A DNA stretch of 64,000 nt from Diphasiastrum complanatum (lineage: Eukaryota > Streptophyta > Lycopodiopsida > Lycopodiales > Lycopodiaceae), in NCBI GenBank assembly GCA_029204225.1, contig CM055099.1, positions 64,917,488-64,981,487 of the forward strand, read 5' to 3'. Under the pieces are notes generated by a model, which searched no databases, was not told where the DNA came from, and was given only the letters and a program-made list of their open reading frames with translations. Shown in pieces: positions 43,501-55,243 of the stretch. How positions within the stretch are numbered: the first letter of the stretch is position 1; each line of letters starts with the position of its first letter. The translations under genes and the position numbers were made by a program.

Positions 43501-43905
43501 TTGTTGAAGCTTAATCAAGTATTGTCAAGGCTTCATCACCTCTATCTGCATCTTTGGATGACTCTGCAACATTTGCTTTCTTAGCTTTGTTCTTTCTTTT
43601 TGGGTTGAATCTACAATCGTATGCAGAGTGTCCCTCCTTCTTGCAGCGCATGCAAGGTATTGTTGGATTGAACCAGCATTTGTTGGCTATATGGCCTGGT
43701 TTGTGACAGTGATCACAAGAAGAAGATTGTTAATTATCATTGCCTCTACTTGAAGACTTTGTGTTCGTCTTGTCGAATCTGGGCTTGTTCTTGTTTTTCT
43801 TCTTTCATTTTGTGAAGAGAGCTTTTTCTTGATCACTGTTTTCTTCTCCTTCGTCCATCATCAGTCTCTCATCAGCGACAAGACTGATTGCTTTGTAGGG
43901 CATTT
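40521..43905 (-). pseudogene. Ty1/Copia gag-pol, reverse strand, gag-truncated
   Basis: From right to left the reverse strand reads two zinc knuckles (CDHCHKPGHIANKC, CMRCKKEGHSAYDC), protease VVIDSGATSHIT, pre-integrase LWHRKMYYLNMRSL, integrase with HSDVCGSM and RSDNGGEYKS, the integrase C-terminus, RT with RLVAKGYTQRYGVDY and MKQPEGFEDPD, and RNase H with MMMDSQSAIYLSQDP. Near 42640 the integrase jumps from CQEQG to NRSTTT, an in-frame loss of about 40 residues including the catalytic Glu. Other stops and shifts occur, mainly in RT. Gag ends near 43905 where Gypsy gag sequence begins, and no 5' LTR is seen. Confidence 0.92.
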
Positions 43906-44215
43906 TTTTAGGCCCTTCATTCTGATTAGGTTTATTAGTTTTTTTTTTAACGGTTTTTTAAAAGAGGATGTTGTCCGAGATGGCAGTTCAGAACTAGGCT
44001 ATTTGGCTTTTCGTCTACCCAATGAATCGTCATAAATTTGGGCAAAGTTAATAGCATGTTCAAGAGTAGTAGGTGTGTTACTATAAAGATCATGCATCTG
44101 AACCATACCGACTTAGTGTTAGGGAGAGATTGGCTCTCAGTTTGGGCCCCACTCTCCAATGGAATTATCAGAATAATACCTTTAGCTTTTAGCGAAACGG
44201 TCGAAAAGTTCATCT
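43906..44215. pseudogene. Gypsy gag (-) and protease (+) scraps, head to head
   Basis: The reverse strand near 43980-44080 gives TPTTLEHAINFAQIYDDS, matching the gag at 3.9-4.7 kb. The + strand from about 44085 gives KIMHLNHTDLVLGRDWL, matching the protease-proximal region of the same family. The orientation switch falls near 44083. Sequence 44216-44580 is anonymous. Confidence 0.75.
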
Positions 44216-44579
44216 ACATGGGGAGCATGGAGTTTTCAATTATCCCTTATGTTGGAACACTATGGGATAGCAACGGAAGTAGAACAACGGACGATTGTAG
44301 ATCGGAAGTGCAGCAGTTACCAATGAACAAACCAATAGTGTGGGAAAATATGTACTCGTGATAAAAATCAGAAGGTGAGTACATGGGAAGGCACAGATAT
44401 TCTAGAACTTCCGTCCTTTTATAGATAATTAACCAAAAAAGATATGTATCTACAAGATATTTTCAAGTCTTTCAGGTCAGTGCTTTTCTACCTTTTTAAT
44501 TGATTACAACCGTCTTGTAGTTGATAATCGCCTTTTAAGTAATAAAGATTATGTACAAGTAGATAAAATGCCATAAAGT

Positions 44580-45455
44580 CTTGGATCGACTTAGACTGGT
44601 CATCTCATCAAGGACTGTCAAACTTTAAAATACAACAACGAGAAGAAGAAGCAGTTCCAACAGCAAGCCAATACTGTTACAACCAGTCACTCAATCTAGC
44701 AACAAGAAAAGATGAAGCTGCCTTTATGACCAAGGTTGAAGAGCATCAGGATATCAACTCTTGGTACTTGGACTCTAGAGCAACTCAGCATATGACTCAC
44801 CATCGAGACTAGTTCCAATGCTACAAGCCATTCACCCATTCAAGAGTTGTGCAACTTGGAGACAACTCATCTCATTCTATCGAAGGTGAAGGAACAGTCA
44901 AAGTAGAATTTCAGATAGGTGATGTTAAGTTGTTGTCCATCGTTCTTCATGTTCCTAACCTTACTAAGAATATGCTTTCGATAAGCAAAATCACTGATTC
45001 TGGTCGAAGAGTTGATACAAAGTGCTGCACCATACTCGATAAGTCTAGGGAAGAAGTTTTAGCTTTTGATAGACGATGTGGCTATCTTTATAAGCTTAGT
45101 CACTGATATTTGACAAATAGCCAAGCTCTTCATACATCCACTTATGAATCGACTGATATGCTTTGGATTTTAGATTAGGCCATCTAAACTTCAACAATAT
45201 TTAGCAATGTTGACTCAGAATCTAGTGCAAGGTCTTTCTTTTGTCAGGAAACCAACTTCTCCATGTGAAAGCTATATTATCAGCAAGCATGCTAGAAGTC
45301 CTTTTATTTCTGATTCAGTTCATACTTCCAAAGGTTTGCTTGATCTTGTACGTAGCAACATTTGTGGCCCTATGTAGACTGCTTCCACAGGGGGAGTCCT
45401 CTATTTCCTAACATTCATTGATAACTTCTCTTGAAGGACTGCTATGTATTTACAG
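44580..45455 (+). pseudogene. Copia gag-protease-integrase remnant, heavily decayed
   Basis: Traces of a zinc knuckle (near 44600), then SWYLDSRATQHMTHH (the protease Gly replaced by Arg), LLSIVLHVPNLTKNMLSISK and GYLYKLSH are readable. After that only broken pre-integrase and integrase motifs remain. It ends at Gypsy RT sequence. Confidence 0.8.
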
Positions 45456-45856
45456 AATACCACGGATGGATGATCTAATAGACTATCTTGGTAGTGCTGG
45501 GTACTTTACCAAAGATAGATCTAAGATCGGGCTACCATCAGATATGCATTCAAGCAAAAGATATACCAAAAACTGGGTTTTGAACTCGCTTTGGTCACTG
45601 CGAATTTTTGGTGTTGCCTTTTGGTTTGACCAATGCACTGGCAACTTTCCAACAGATGATGAACAATTTGTTTAGGCCATATTTGAGAAGATTCGTAGTG
45701 GTATTCTTAGATGATATCCTAGTGTTTAGTAAGACTTTGGCAGAACATAAAGAGCATCTTAGGATTGTCTTGGACATCCTAAGAAGGGAAAAGCTCTTTG
45801 CCAAGGAGTCTAAGTGTGATTTTTTTGCTAAGGAATTGTCCTACTTGGGGGCATAA
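45456..45856 (+). pseudogene. Ty3/Gypsy RT fragment
   Basis: [36 protein letters not shown] and [14 protein letters not shown] appear across a frameshift near 45600, followed by [11 protein letters not shown]. It resembles chromoviral RT. The fragment ends near 45856 without RNase H; the next 90 bases are anonymous. Confidence 0.88.
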
Positions 45857-45949
45857 GATTTTCAAACGGGAGCTACGAGAATGGAGAGAAAAAATCGACA
45901 AGGCAGTAGCCGTGTTGTCTTCATCCATCGAAAATAGCCCAACTCTTGA

Positions 45950-46743
45950 CCTCACGACACTCGACTGATAATTAGTCACGAATTTGCAAAAGACAAGACT
46001 AAAAGTTAATCGTCTATTACCAAGAAGAGCAACAAGAAAGATCAGACATAATGAAGAATAAGCATAGCAATATTGACAGATCTAAAACGCAGAACAAATG
46101 AATTGTGTCAGATCAAGTATATCAAGTATACAAGTCAATTATGCGGTAGAGCACAAGACTGTAGCGGACGAAACCGTGTGTCCTACAAAGCTTATTTTTG
46201 TCTGTAATGAGGAATGAAACCTCCTTCTCTTAGTCTCTTCTTAACTCACTTCATCAGAATTCATCATCATCATCGAATACACAGATGGTATCCAATATAT
46301 ATACATAATATTACAGGTGTGCAGATGCGAAAGTACAAAGTGGATGTGCTATCTGTAGGATATCGTGGGTGGCTCCAATCGTTGTCCAATCTAGTAGCGC
46401 AACTGCATGGGGTGAAGGTGAAAAGGGTGTGACGTTAGCCAGTACTGAAGTGAACATTGGTGATGACGCAAAAGTGCGTCACTCTTACGAATGGCCTTAG
46501 GATAAGATTTACAGGGTGCCTTATCTGTTAGGGCACCTTTGGCATTCAGTAAGGTAGTGTCCCATTTTCGCCTGCAACCATGACTTGTGTAAGAACACAG
46601 TGCCACGATTCATTCGCCTTTTCTTTGTCTGTGCGAATTTGCATGTAAAAATGTAGACTGCGTGACAAAGTTAGAAAAATATGCAGCATGAATGGAGGCT
46701 AACTAAAATTGGGATTTAGGAGAGTAAGAGGAGTAAATCCAAC
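45950..46743 (-). repeat. Reverse-strand Copia LTR copy (incomplete)
   Basis: Its reverse complement matches the LTR at 50433-51629 over most of its length: GTTGGATTTACTCC at the start, GCCTCCATTCATGCTG, AGCCACCCACGAT, TGTATATATATTG, and the later GTCTTGTCTTTTGCAAATTCG part. It is more diverged than a recent LTR pair would be. No coding sequence of that element lies beside it in the matching orientation. Confidence 0.8.
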
Positions 46744-47359
46744 TTTTTGGACCTAAAATAAACTCGCACAATTTTTGAACTCTACATTCTCTGAGGTTTC
46801 TTCTGATATATTGGGCGAATTCTACAAAGCACAGACGTGAGAGTTATGGCCAAAAGCTTGAATCAAACCTGAAGTTGGGCTATATTGTGGTTTAGAACTC
46901 GCACAACTAGTTATTGGGCTCAAAAAAACTCGTACATGCCAAATTTGAACTCGTCTCATGTTTTTGCCTGAAAAAAAATAAAATAAAATAAAAAGTTCTG
47001 CTGTATGGGACAGGGTCCATTAGACTCGCCAAGCTCTAATGTAAAAAAAATTAGACTTGTAAAAAATAAATAAAATTGTATGTGGAACTGAGACCATAGC
47101 CTAGATAAGATCTACTGTGAGTTCTAACCTTATTTCCAGTGGTGCTGAAGGGCACTGCCAATGAGTGACATCTAAATCTTGAGCCTAATCAATGTAATTC
47201 TTGGCCGGTGTTGAAGGGTACCCTCGTCAAACGGTTCAAATCAACCAAGCTAACTCATAATTCCTTCATCCAACTCACACGTATTAAAATGCATGGGGAT
47301 GAGTTAGGCTCAGGAAACCAACATGTCTGCTTGTCAAAGTGATCATTCGCATGTCATCG
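46744..47359. other. No gene recognised
   Basis: The stretch is A/T-rich with short frames only. AACTCGCACAA and AACTCGTACA-type words recur near 46750-46950. Copia-like sequence becomes readable after about 47360. Confidence 0.4.
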
Positions 47360-50300
47360 ATATTGGTATTATTAGAACTGCCTAGGCTCCTCTAGTATTA
47401 CTAATAACCTCGTGACCTCCTGGTACATAGTTACTCCTGATCAGAATAGAGTCACATAATATTTAGTGACCATGTAAGGTCCATCTCAGATTCGTACCTT
47501 CAATATGACCCTATGTCCAAGCTCTTTGTAAGCAGAATCACAGATCTAGGACATAAGACAGAATTCGAATGTGATCAGTGCAAAGTAGTTGATAGGACAG
47601 ACAAGATCTTAGCACTCGGAAAGAGGCATGGATACTTGTATAGATTAAGTCATTGCTTTTCTGCCTCTAGTCAGGCACTCAGTACTTCTATTCAAGCAAA
47701 TACAAGTCTACTTTGGCATTATAGATTTGGTCACTTGAATCATGCTGTTGTACAACAAATGTCTAAACATTCTATTGTTCTTGATCTAGACTATCCTAGT
47801 AATAAAGTCGAGTAACCTGTCTGTCAAGACTGTTTAGTTGGTAAACAGACTAGGAAACCATTTAGATCAAGCCATCAACATACTGCTAGAGGATTGTTAG
47901 ACGTTGTGCATTCAGACATTTGTGGCCCGATGAAGAATCCTTCTCTGAAGGATGCAAAGTATTTTATAACTTTTATTGATGAATTCTCCAGAAGAACTAT
48001 GGTGTATTTTATCCAGAAGAAATCAAAAGCTTTCAATTGCTTTAGAATCTTCAAGGAGTGTGCAGAAAAAAGAGACTAGAAGGACGATCAAGGCCTTAAG
48101 GTCGGACGATGGTGGAGAGTACATCTCTACTGAATTTAAGGACTACTACCATAGCCAAGGCATTGAGCAGCAATTCATCACTCGTTGCAGTCCTCAGTCA
48201 AATGGCTTAGCCGAGAGGAAGAACCATACTTTGATTGAATCAGCTAAATGTATGGTGGCGCATGCATCGCTGCCCAAGAGCTTCTGGGCCGAAGCTATCT
48301 CCACTACAGCTTATGTCCAGAACAGATGTTCGACCAAGGCCCTCTCAGGCAGAACACCCCATGAGGTGTGGACAGGCTCTAATCCTTCTGTGAAGAACCT
48401 AAGAGTATTCGGATGCGTTGCCTATGCGCAGATCCCGAAAGACATGAGAAAGAAATTCGACTTCCAAGGTCTCAAGACCATCCTGATTGGATATACTTCA
48501 TCTGATAACACATACAAGCTGTATGATCCCGATACCCAACAAATCTTGTACAACTGAGATACAGTATTTATCGAGGATCAGTTCGTCGACATCAAAGACA
48601 AAAATATTGTTCCAAGAGAACCCTCATCACCTGCCATTGACAGGACTATTTGAGCTTCAGGCTCAAGCGTGTACATTGTTGACCCACTATTCGACAACAA
48701 ATCAGATGAAGACGTTGCTGCTACCTAGCAACAAGTCCCGGGAGTGGTTCATCAGTCGATTCTTCCCAGAAGATCAAGCTGAGTGCGCACACAACCTACA
48801 AGGTATACTCTTGAGTCTGCATGTCTCTTGATACAGGAACCGACAACAGTCGAAGAGGCACTCAGCCAACTAGACTCTGATCTCTGGAGAGAGGCCATGG
48901 ACATGGAATATTCCTCTCTAATCAAGAACTAGACGTTGTCACTAGTCGAAGCTCCTACTGGCTGCAATATCATTGATTGCAAATGGATCTTCAAGATCAA
49001 GTACAATGCCAATGGAGCAATTGATCAAAGGAAGGCAAGATTGGTAGCACAATGATTCACTCAGATCCATAACGTCAACTATAGTGAGACTTTCAGTCCA
49101 GTAGTCAAGCATCCATCGATTCGAGCCCTCCTATCATATGTTGCAGCTGCCGACCTCAAAGTGCATCAACTTGATGTGCAAACAACCTATTTGAATGGAG
49201 TTATACAAGAAGACATCTACATGATCTAGCCCGAAGAATACGTTTTGGAAGGTATGAAGAATCATGTCTGTAAACTCCATAAGGCACTTTACGGCTTGAA
49301 ATAGTCTGCCAGAGCTTGGTTTCAAAGGATCAACACATTCCTCATCGAACAAGATTTTCAACCAAGCACTTCTGATTGCAACGTCTATTCCAAGTCGGTG
49401 CAGCAATCCTTCATTATCATCACTTTATACGTGGATGATACGTTGTTTTTCAGAAACAATACCAATTTGGTTAAGGATTCTAAATAGATGTTGTTTTCTG
49501 AGTTCGACATGACTGATATGGGCGAAGCTCACTTCTGTCTAGGCATTCAGATCCACGGAGACAAAGCGAGATGACTTATCTATATCACTCAACAAAGGTA
49601 TCTTCACAATGTTCTTGATAGATACAATCTAATGAATTGTAACTTAGCTCACTCACCGATGGATCTAGGCCTGCGTTTGTCAAAGGACCAATGTCCCCAG
49701 ACCAAGCAGGAAGAAGAGCAGATGAGAGAGTATTCTTATCGATCGATACTTGGATCTCTCATGTACGCAATGGTCTATACAAGACCTGACATCTCTTTTG
49801 TTGTAAGCTCACTCAGCCAATATATGGCTAATCTTGGCATTACCCATTGGAAGGCTCTCATAAGGGTCATGAGGTATATTCGAGCTACCATGGACCAGTG
49901 CATCTGCTATGGAGAAGTCAGCAACGACAATCTTCATCAGCGTAGTGGATATTCTGATGCAAGCTGGGGAGGAGATGTAGACAATCGTAAGTCCACATCT
50001 AGATTTATATTATTCTTCAACGATGGTCCTATCTCATGGAACAGTCGTAAGCAAACCTCTATCGCTCTTTCATCTACAGAAGCAGAATATATAGCCACTT
50101 CTCAATCTATTAAAGAAGCGTTTTGGTTGAGAAATTTACTGCCAGACATTAGTTTGTATCAGCACAGCCCAACTATTATATTCTATGATAATCAAAGTGC
50201 TATTGTCTTATCGACCAACCCTAGATTTCACTCTAGGAGTAAGCACATTGAAATTTGATATCACTACATCAGGGGCAAGATTCTCAACAAGGAGGTAAGC

Positions 50301-50424
50301 TTACATACTGTAGAATGCATGACATGGTTGTAGATATATTCACGAAGGCATTAAGTGTTAATACACACAACAAGTTCTGTGCATTGCTTAGTTTGAAGAT
50401 CAAGGCATTCATGGATCCAGATTA
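47360..50424 (+). pseudogene. Ty1/Copia protease-integrase-RT-RNase H, many stops
   Basis: In order: a decayed protease region, LLWHYRFGHLNHAVVQQM, VHSDICGPMKNPSLKDAKYF, RSDDGGEYISTEF, SPQSNGLAERKNHTLIES (integrase triad residues present, Glu kept), then RT with LVAQ(stop)FTQI, QLDVQTTYLNG and ITLYVDDTLFF, and RNase H with YSDASWGGDVDNRKST, SSTEAEYIATSQS and FYDNQSAIVLS. About ten stops interrupt it, several where Gln is expected (GLK-stop-SARAW and MI-stop-PEEY). A frameshift lies near 48070. Gag is missing. A purine tract and LTR follow. Confidence 0.93.
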
Positions 50425-50432
50425 AGAGGGGG
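50425..50432 (+). other. Polypurine tract of the Copia element
   Basis: AGAGGGGG directly precedes the TGTTGGATTT start of the LTR. Confidence 0.75.
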
Positions 50433-51629
50433 TGTTGGATTTATCTCCTTTACTCTCCTAAATCCTATGTTAATCTGCCTCCATTCATGCTGTTGTATTT
50501 TACTTGCGTTGTCGCACAGTCTGCATATTTACATGTAAAATAAGACATGCAAAAAACGCGACTGTCTGCATAAATACAAGTAAATTTCCAAAGGCGAAAA
50601 AAAGACGAAAAAGGCAACAATGCCCTACAAATGCCAAAGGTGCCCTTATAGAAAAACTAAGGTACCCTATAAATCAGTTTTTAAGGCATTTGTCAAAGTG
50701 TCGCGCTTTTCACATCTTCATCAATGTTAATTTTAGCGAAGGCTAGACGTCGCAGCCTTCTCACGCTCATCCCATGCACTATGCAATCAGATTTGACAAC
50801 GACAGCAGCCACCCACGATCTCCCACAGACAACACATCCACTTTTGTACCTTCTTCATCTGCACACTCGTAAAAATTGTGTATATATATTGAATACCATC
50901 TACGTATTCAAACAAGAGCATCATAAGTGTATCAGAACGACATCAGAATAGAAGAGAGAGAACGAAACATCACTGATAATCAGAAATAGACATCGTAGAT
51001 GCTTTCATGCATTGATTCTTTTCTTCCAGATGTATTGTTGGTAATAGGTTCATCACCTTTACAGATTGTGTGAGTAGCTTTGTAAAGCACGCGGTTACAT
51101 CCGCTATTGTTTTGTGCTCACCTGCATTATTGACCTGTATATTTCGTTATACTTATTCTGATTACAGCTCTGTTTGTTCTACGTTCAAATTTGTGTCAAT
51201 ATTGCAATGCTTTTCTACATTCTGTCTGACTCTCTTATTACTTAATCTAGTAGTCTGGTGTTTACGAATTATTATTAGTCTAGCTATTCACAACTAATAT
51301 TTAGTCTTGCCTTTCGCGACTGATTATCAGCCTAGCTCTTCGCAAATAATTCACGACTAATAATTTGTCTAGTTGTTCGTGACAAATTATCTTTATGATG
51401 TTTTGATGCTTAATGTTTGGCTACGTAATCAGATCGAACGTGATTTCTATCACTAATGTTCTGTTCGGGGCTGATAGGCGTAGTCATGCTTGAGGAAAGA
51501 GTGAGATAACTTATTCCGCTGCGCACGAACATTTTCCATTCGAGTTTGTTTCTTTTCGAGTTTCGAGTTCGCTTCTTTTCGTGTTTGTTTGTTTTTTAGT
51601 TATCTTTCTTCACACCCCTCTTTCCAACA
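50433..51629 (+). repeat. 3' LTR of the Copia element (about 1.2 kb)
   Basis: It begins TGTTGGATTT and ends CTTTCCAACA, giving inverted TGTTGGA/TCCAACA tips. An inverted, older copy lies at 45950-46743. The segment 50505-50720, rich in GCGAAAA-type words, is shared by both copies and so is part of the LTR. The end carries repeated AGTC/CTAGCT(C/A)TTCGC-like motifs. Confidence 0.85.
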
Positions 51630-53840
51630 AAGGGAAGATTCATACCCTATTGATGCGCTATATGAGTGCTTCCTTCATGTTTATGTTCCATCCTTATGTA
51701 GCCATGGCTCTTTAGTAGACATTATTTTACAAACATGCTCCATTTAGCAGACATTATTTTACAAACATGCTCCGGGCCATGTCCGTACTCCACAAGGACA
51801 CCGACGACGATAAACCCCAACAATGCGCAGCAGTCATTGGCGTGGGACCGCCAATCCAATAAAAGGGAGAGACAATATTGTGACCTCATGGTTTTGGAAA
51901 TTATCCTATGACATATGCTATCCTCAACTAGTGCTTCTAGCCAGACCAGTCGCATCTCCATAGTCCTTTCGACAACAACCTATTGTAGCGAGTCACCATA
52001 TTACTATCTGTCAAATTGTGTAGATGACTCTAACCTATTTACCATGAAGAATAACATGTGTTGCCCTTGAAGCTTATCTTTTGACACATCAGAAGTTAAA
52101 TGATGCCTACCACTGGACATGGCAGTATAGCATCACCAAGTACTATCTGACCTAGGAATCCAACTACATTGTTGCTAAGCTATAGTCAAGTCTTTTCTTA
52201 GTAGCAACATTGTTAGGCATATCCTCCGATAGTGCTCGAATCCCAACCTCTCAAGATTTTGCCCTTCATATTGTCTCTAGGTACATATTCTCTGATGTCA
52301 TGAACTAGTAGTTCTGAATCTAGATGACAAACTATCCTATTGTTGTGGCTTGAGATTGATGTTGTTGTTTGTCGCATATGACACTTGCATTCTTGTTTTA
52401 TGTCCTTGCATTCATGCGGCCATGGCCTTGTGCCATTTCACACTACTTTTGTAAAGAAAATGCTAGAAATATTATGAATCCTCTCTGTGTATGGCTACAC
52501 TTTTGGTTTTCTAGTACTGAAATTCTTGTAAAGATACATGTAGGATTAAGTTGTGATTCTATTTGGAAATGCTAAGTACAACGACTGTCTCACTATGGGA
52601 ATTCTAAAATAAGTTTACAAATTTAATATATGAGCAACTGTAACAAAATTTATCTCATACTACAATTAGATTTCAAGCTGATATTCTAAGAAGTACATCA
52701 ATCGCTTGAGTAAGAAATTCTTCAAGGCCATTGATTATCCACATGATTTTCATGCTGAATTTGTAGAAGCAAGGAATTATTGCAAGGCCAAATATGTGGA
52801 GGCAGATGGTGCGATCATAAATGCCATGGTTGGCAGCTCATTCTTTCCTTTTGCCTTAGGCAGACATACTAGATTCCCAGTTCCTCCAATTATTTCGTGC
52901 ATTGCCAATATTATATTGTCAAGCTCAACCATAACTAGCACACATTTTTTATTCGAATTTTCCAACAGGGTAAAATGTCAAAATAAAACTAGAGCTCTGT
53001 AATGTGCTATTGCACTACAATCAAGTTAAAAAGTTACCATTTGATGTCTGTAGAAAAAAATGTACAAGGAGGGGCTTGAAATAGTTAAGGATAGATTTTA
53101 CTAATGCTCTTCCCAACTAATAGAAACTCAAAAGGCTCTATTTCGAACATGCATTCGCCTTGTGTCCTATGGTATGTTATTATGAATTTTACTACTTGAA
53201 TATTAGGCCTAGACTTTCAGTTTGATCTTGAAACAATTATTTTAAAAAGAACGCTTTAGTGATTTGTAAATTGTTGGAGCTAGCATTAGCTAGAAACTTG
53301 AAACATTGACAACACTGTTGTTTCACATTATCTTGAAAACTTGTACGTACTTCTAAACATGAGGAAATCTACAAAGAATAATCAGGAGGCTTCCCTAGTA
53401 TCTCCCAGGGCCTGAGATACCCTAGAGTCGCAGCCACCTCATGTGCCACTTACATTAGATCGTTGTTGCACCATAACTAACATTTCAGTCATCGTGCAAA
53501 ATATGAGGAATAAACTAAGAGCTTTGGATGAGAGTGCCACCCACTATGTTTGAGGTTCCAAGAACTTTGGATAAGAGTGGGAGCCCATCTCAAGGCAAGG
53601 TTCATTATACCAACATGTCACCTCTAGGCCGGGTCCCTCCCCCATCTAGCGGGCAATGAAAGGTTCTGAAAGCTACATGGCTCATGTATGGCTCTAGGAT
53701 CGTTCCACTTCAATTGCATGGGAAAGGGACCTAGCCTCACACAATGACGGGACCCTCCCCCATCCAATGACGATGAAAGGATCTCAAAGGTGCAAAACTG
53801 TTGTTGCACGAGTCCACGAACTCTCCACTGCCGTTGCTTG
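51630..53840. other. No gene recognised
   Basis: Short frames only, including one of 98 codons at 52706-53002 without recognisable motifs. CAGACATTATTTTACAAAC occurs twice (about 51716 and 51752), a 36-base tandem duplication. Confidence 0.4.
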
Positions 53841-54110
53841 GGGAAGGGACCTAGCGCGAAGATAGAGATGCTAGAGTGAGCACTCTCATCCCAAGTTATC
53901 TCGTTGCATGGGAAAGGGACCTAGCAGGAAGACAGAGATGCTAGAGTGAGTACTCTCATCCCAAGTTATCTCGTTGCATGAGTCCAAGATCTCTCGATTG
54001 TCGTTGGATGGGAAAGGGACCCAGCACAAAATGGGAAAGGGACTCATCACGAAGACATAAATGATAGAGTGAGCACTTTCATCCCAAGTTATTTGTTTGA
54101 GGCTTGAGGA
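53841..54110. repeat. 70-bp tandem repeat with degenerate further copies
   Basis: GGGAAGGGACCTAGC at 53841 recurs as GGAAAGGGACCTAGC at 53911, and the 70 bases between are nearly repeated, including CTCATCCCAAGTTATC. A diverged copy follows from about 54010, and a GGGAAAGGGACCTAGC core also occurs near 53720. Confidence 0.8.
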
Positions 54111-54525
54111 TAGAGTGTACACCTCCAGGTTTAGAGAGCAGGTGTGCTGGTGCTTATAGGTATTTTTAGGGACGACCCCACCTACCCCGGCGAGGAGGGC
54201 AGGTTTTAACGTACCAACCACTTTTAAGGCTTTCGTCTTCATTTTTTCTTTAGCGCCAAGCCACAGCTTGCCTTTTCTTGATTTGTTCTGCCCGATAGTT
54301 CCATTTTGGGTAGGCGCTTCAGAGGATGGTTGTATTCTTCTGCTCAGATCGCCATCTCCGTGTCAGTTGATATGCCTGGATCGCACTTGCGCCCGCAGAG
54401 ATGACAGGCGGATTGAAAAATAATGCGCCTGCCACTGTACTTTGATTAAACAATGCTTTCGTGCTCCTCTGGATGATATGGTTTTAGCCTCTGCGTCGTT
54501 GTTTAATTTGTTTAAGCTGGTGGTA

Positions 54526-54890
54526 TCGTTGTATTGGAGATAGATTCTTCATTTTTATATGTTGAGTTATTGACGATAGCTAAGCTTATTGGACGTTTTC
54601 TGTATGATGCTTAACAGTATCTTGTATCTTGTCAAAGGTTCTTGTCTATAGAAGTTGATAAAAAGACGCGGGCTGTGATGATGGCAATAGTGCTGTTTTG
54701 ATTTGTTTTAGCCACCGCATCGTTGTATTGGAGATAGATTATTGGTTTACTGACATGAATTATAGAAGATAGCTTCATTGGATAGTTTATGCTATGATGC
54801 TTTAGCGTAGCAGTATCTTGGTCGAACGTTATACACAACAACCTTTATATGGAAGTAAAGAGATGCAGGCTTTGATGATGGCAATAGTGC
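54526..54890. repeat. About 195-bp tandem duplication upstream of the MRS2-type gene
   Basis: TCGTTGTATTGGAGATAGATT occurs at 54526 and 54720, and GATGATGGCAATAGTGC at 54678 and 54874, spacings of 194 and 196 bases. The two units differ at many positions. They lie 350-700 bases before the start codon, so they may be in the promoter or 5' untranslated region. Confidence 0.75.
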
Positions 54891-55243
54891 GCAAGAAGTG
54901 GCTTGAACATTTTTGCAAGGCTTCGCACTTTGGATTACAATCGCAGTGCTAATAACAAGCGCAGTATCAGATTCTGCAAGCTGCGCATGAATCCAAATCG
55001 GAATTCCTGGCAGTTTCTGAAAGTCATATACTTAATCTTCTCGGTGGAGCATTATTTTGCGTAAAGAATTTGTACCTTGTGAACGTGACCAGAATTTACA
55101 AGCTTGGAATCTTTCAAACAGCCGAACATTTCCAGGGCCATGCAGAGATGGCACTCGCTTGAGCAATCATTCTGGAGCTGCACAAACAACCCTGTTTCTC
55201 TCATATTCCAGGAAATCAGCATTTTGTGCGCTTTGTAACCAAG

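Noticed and set aside
46420-50720. MITE-like repeats with GTCGC and GCGAAAA motifs at 46430-46640 and 50505-50720
   Set aside because: Both stretches occupy the same place within two copies of one Copia LTR, so they are part of the LTR and not independent insertions.
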